A stretch of 50,930 bases of DNA from Micavibrio sp. UBA1850. GTDB lineage: Bacteria; Pseudomonadota; Alphaproteobacteria; Micavibrionales; Micavibrionaceae. The position numbers and the translations under genes are program-made. Shown in pieces: positions 50,264 through 50,930 of the stretch. Location: NCBI GenBank assembly GCA_002338525.1, contig DDIM01000001.1:95859-146788 (forward strand). Direction: 5' to 3'. The notes below the pieces were generated by a model, which was not told the DNA's origin, did not search any database, and was given only the letters and a program-made list of their open reading frames with translations. The stretch's first letter is position 1; every line of letters starts with the position of its first letter.

Positions 50264-50344
50264 ATTAAAATGATCTGACAAACATAAAGCTTACTCAAGA
50301 TGAACATTCATGAGCATGCGATTAACATTTATTTAATGAAAAAC

Positions 50345-50421
50345 TGGTGGGCCCGGCCAGATTTGAACTGGCGACCGATCCGTTATGAGCGGATAGCTCT
50401 AACCAACTGAGCTACAGGCCC
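50345..50421 (-). tRNA. tRNA with CAT anticodon, most likely tRNA-Ile2 (lysidine type)
   Basis: A 77-base cloverleaf with encoded CCA: acceptor GGGCCTG against CGGGCCC, D-loop AGTTGGTTA, anticodon stem ATCCG/CGGAT with loop CTCATAA, and T-arm GCCAG/CTGGC around TTCAAAT. The anticodon CAT allows elongator Met or Ile2. The body has C4-G69 and C5-G68, the pairs that TilS needs in E. coli tRNA-Ile2, and its 5' half matches the sequence common in bacterial tRNA-Ile. It is not the initiator, since position 1 pairs with 72. It lies between rpoD and the giant gene on the same strand. Confidence 0.92.
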
Positions 50422-50455
50422 CACCTAAGGAATGAATACTTATACCAAAAATATA

Positions 50456-50930
50456 TTAGGTATCAAGGAAACTTCTCAACTTTTTACTACGTGTTGGGTG
50501 TTTCAACTTGCGAAGGGCTTTGGCCTCAATCTGACGGATACGTTCACGCGTCACGTTAAACTGCTGCCCCACCTCTTCCAACGTGTGGTCTGTATTCATA
50601 CCAATACCAAAACGCATACGCAAAACACGCTCTTCACGAGGCGTCAAAGATGACAATACACGAGTTGTTGTCTCACGAAGGTTTGAATGAACCGCGGCAT
50701 CAACAGGGAGAAGCGCATTTTTATCTTCAATAAAATCACCCAAGCTTGAATCTTCTTCATCACCCACAGGTGTTTCAAGTGATACAGGCTCTTTTGCAAT
50801 TTTGAGAACTTTACGAACCTTTTCAACTGGCATATGTAGACGCTCAGCCAATTCTTCAGGTGTTGGCTCACGACCAATTTCGTGGATCATCTGACGTGAT
50901 GTACGTACAATTTTATTAATTGTTTCAATC
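50456..50930 (-). CDS. rpoD: RNA polymerase primary sigma factor RpoD (3' part)
   Basis: C-terminal part of the housekeeping sigma-70; the gene runs off the right edge of the window. Visible regions are 3 (IETINKIVRTSRQMIHEIGREPTPEELAERLHMPVEKVRKVLKIAKEPVSLETPVGDEEDSSLGDFIED) and 4.1-4.2 (VLSSLTPREERVLRMRFGIGMNTDHTLEEVGQQFNVTRERIRQIEAKALRKLKHPTRSKKLRSFLDT), with the -35-binding helix-turn-helix. Sequence follows the alphaproteobacterial RpoD pattern closely. The tRNA follows 34 bases downstream on the same strand. The promoter and the N-terminal regions are outside the window. Confidence 0.97.
   Translation of the reverse strand, partial: IETINKIVRTSRQMIHEIGREPTPEELAERLHMPVEKVRKVLKIAKEPVSLETPVGDEEDSSLGDFIEDKNALLPVDAAVHSNLRETTTRVLSSLTPREERVLRMRFGIGMNTDHTLEEVGQQFNVTRERIRQIEAKALRKLKHPTRSKKLRSFLDT

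Noticed and set aside
44162..50281. Search for RTX nonapeptides and for a LapG-type di-alanine cleavage site in the giant protein
   Set aside because: Neither was found, so I did not call it an RTX toxin or a LapA-type retained adhesin.
50422..50462. Inverted repeat ACCTAA/TTAGGT between rpoD and the tRNA
   Set aside because: Long AT-rich loop and no T-run, so it is not convincing as a terminator.
50456..50930. rpoD as the target sigma factor of the partner switch
   Set aside because: It is the primary sigma factor; the known targets of such switches are alternative sigma factors or non-sigma proteins, and proximity here is not evidence.
1..50930. CRISPR arrays, insertion sequences, rRNA genes, riboswitches and ssrA
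   Set aside because: No regularly spaced direct repeats, transposase motifs, rRNA segments or recognisable riboswitch folds were seen by reading; absence was not tested by computation.

Overview
The window looks like part of the chromosome of a fairly AT-rich alphaproteobacterium. Supporting genes are a ctrA-type cell-cycle regulator facing fliI, a trcR/DUF1013 regulator, a DUF1192 protein, an alphaproteobacterial-type HAD-IIA hydrolase, a petABC cytochrome bc1 operon and a tol-pal tail (cpoB, pal). It carries flagellar genes and aerobic respiration genes. The order is compatible with a free-living Rhodospirillales- or Micavibrionales-like lineage, but genus cannot be fixed from sequence reading alone. 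No insertion sequence, integrase, CRISPR array or rRNA was seen. No gap between genes exceeds 300 bases; the largest are about 240 (6139-6378) and 232 (34176-34407).

Positions 1-24300 are mostly housekeeping: an unrecognised protein cut by the left edge, an NDUFAF5-like methyltransferase, gloB, guaC, trcR, a Na/Pi cotransporter-like protein, a DUF924 protein, petABC, trmL, hemF, cca, a NarL-type response regulator followed by a tiny histidine-kinase-dimerisation-like protein, a lytic transglycosylase, smpB, the operon pgsA-pyrD-degenerate EAL protein-HAD hydrolase, and ctrA. Positions 24450-35031 hold fliI-fliJ, an unknown protein, cpoB and pal, a SirB1-type protein, a BON-domain lipoprotein, the yraN-rsmI-PBP-activator neighbourhood, and a RimK-like ATP-grasp ligase divergent from a TetR regulator, with a 23-bp near-perfect palindrome between them.

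Positions 35147-50281 form the most distinctive region, all on the minus strand. From right to left in the direction of transcription there is a protein of about 2030 residues made of about 14 cadherin/Ig-like repeats, two different ABC exporters of the type I secretion kind, an HlyD-type adaptor and a STAS-domain protein, closed by a strong terminator. Immediately beyond lie a second STAS protein, a secreted unknown protein, an RsbW-like ATPase and a receiver-PP2C (RsbU-like) phosphatase. These are all the parts of a phospho-dependent partner-switching circuit, with one of the two candidate STAS proteins built into the secretion operon itself. I infer a signal-controlled surface-adhesin or matrix secretion system. 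The exporters are odd: both nucleotide-binding domains lack a canonical ABC signature and the switch histidine.

A CAU-anticodon tRNA (probably Ile2) and the 3' end of rpoD close the window on the right.
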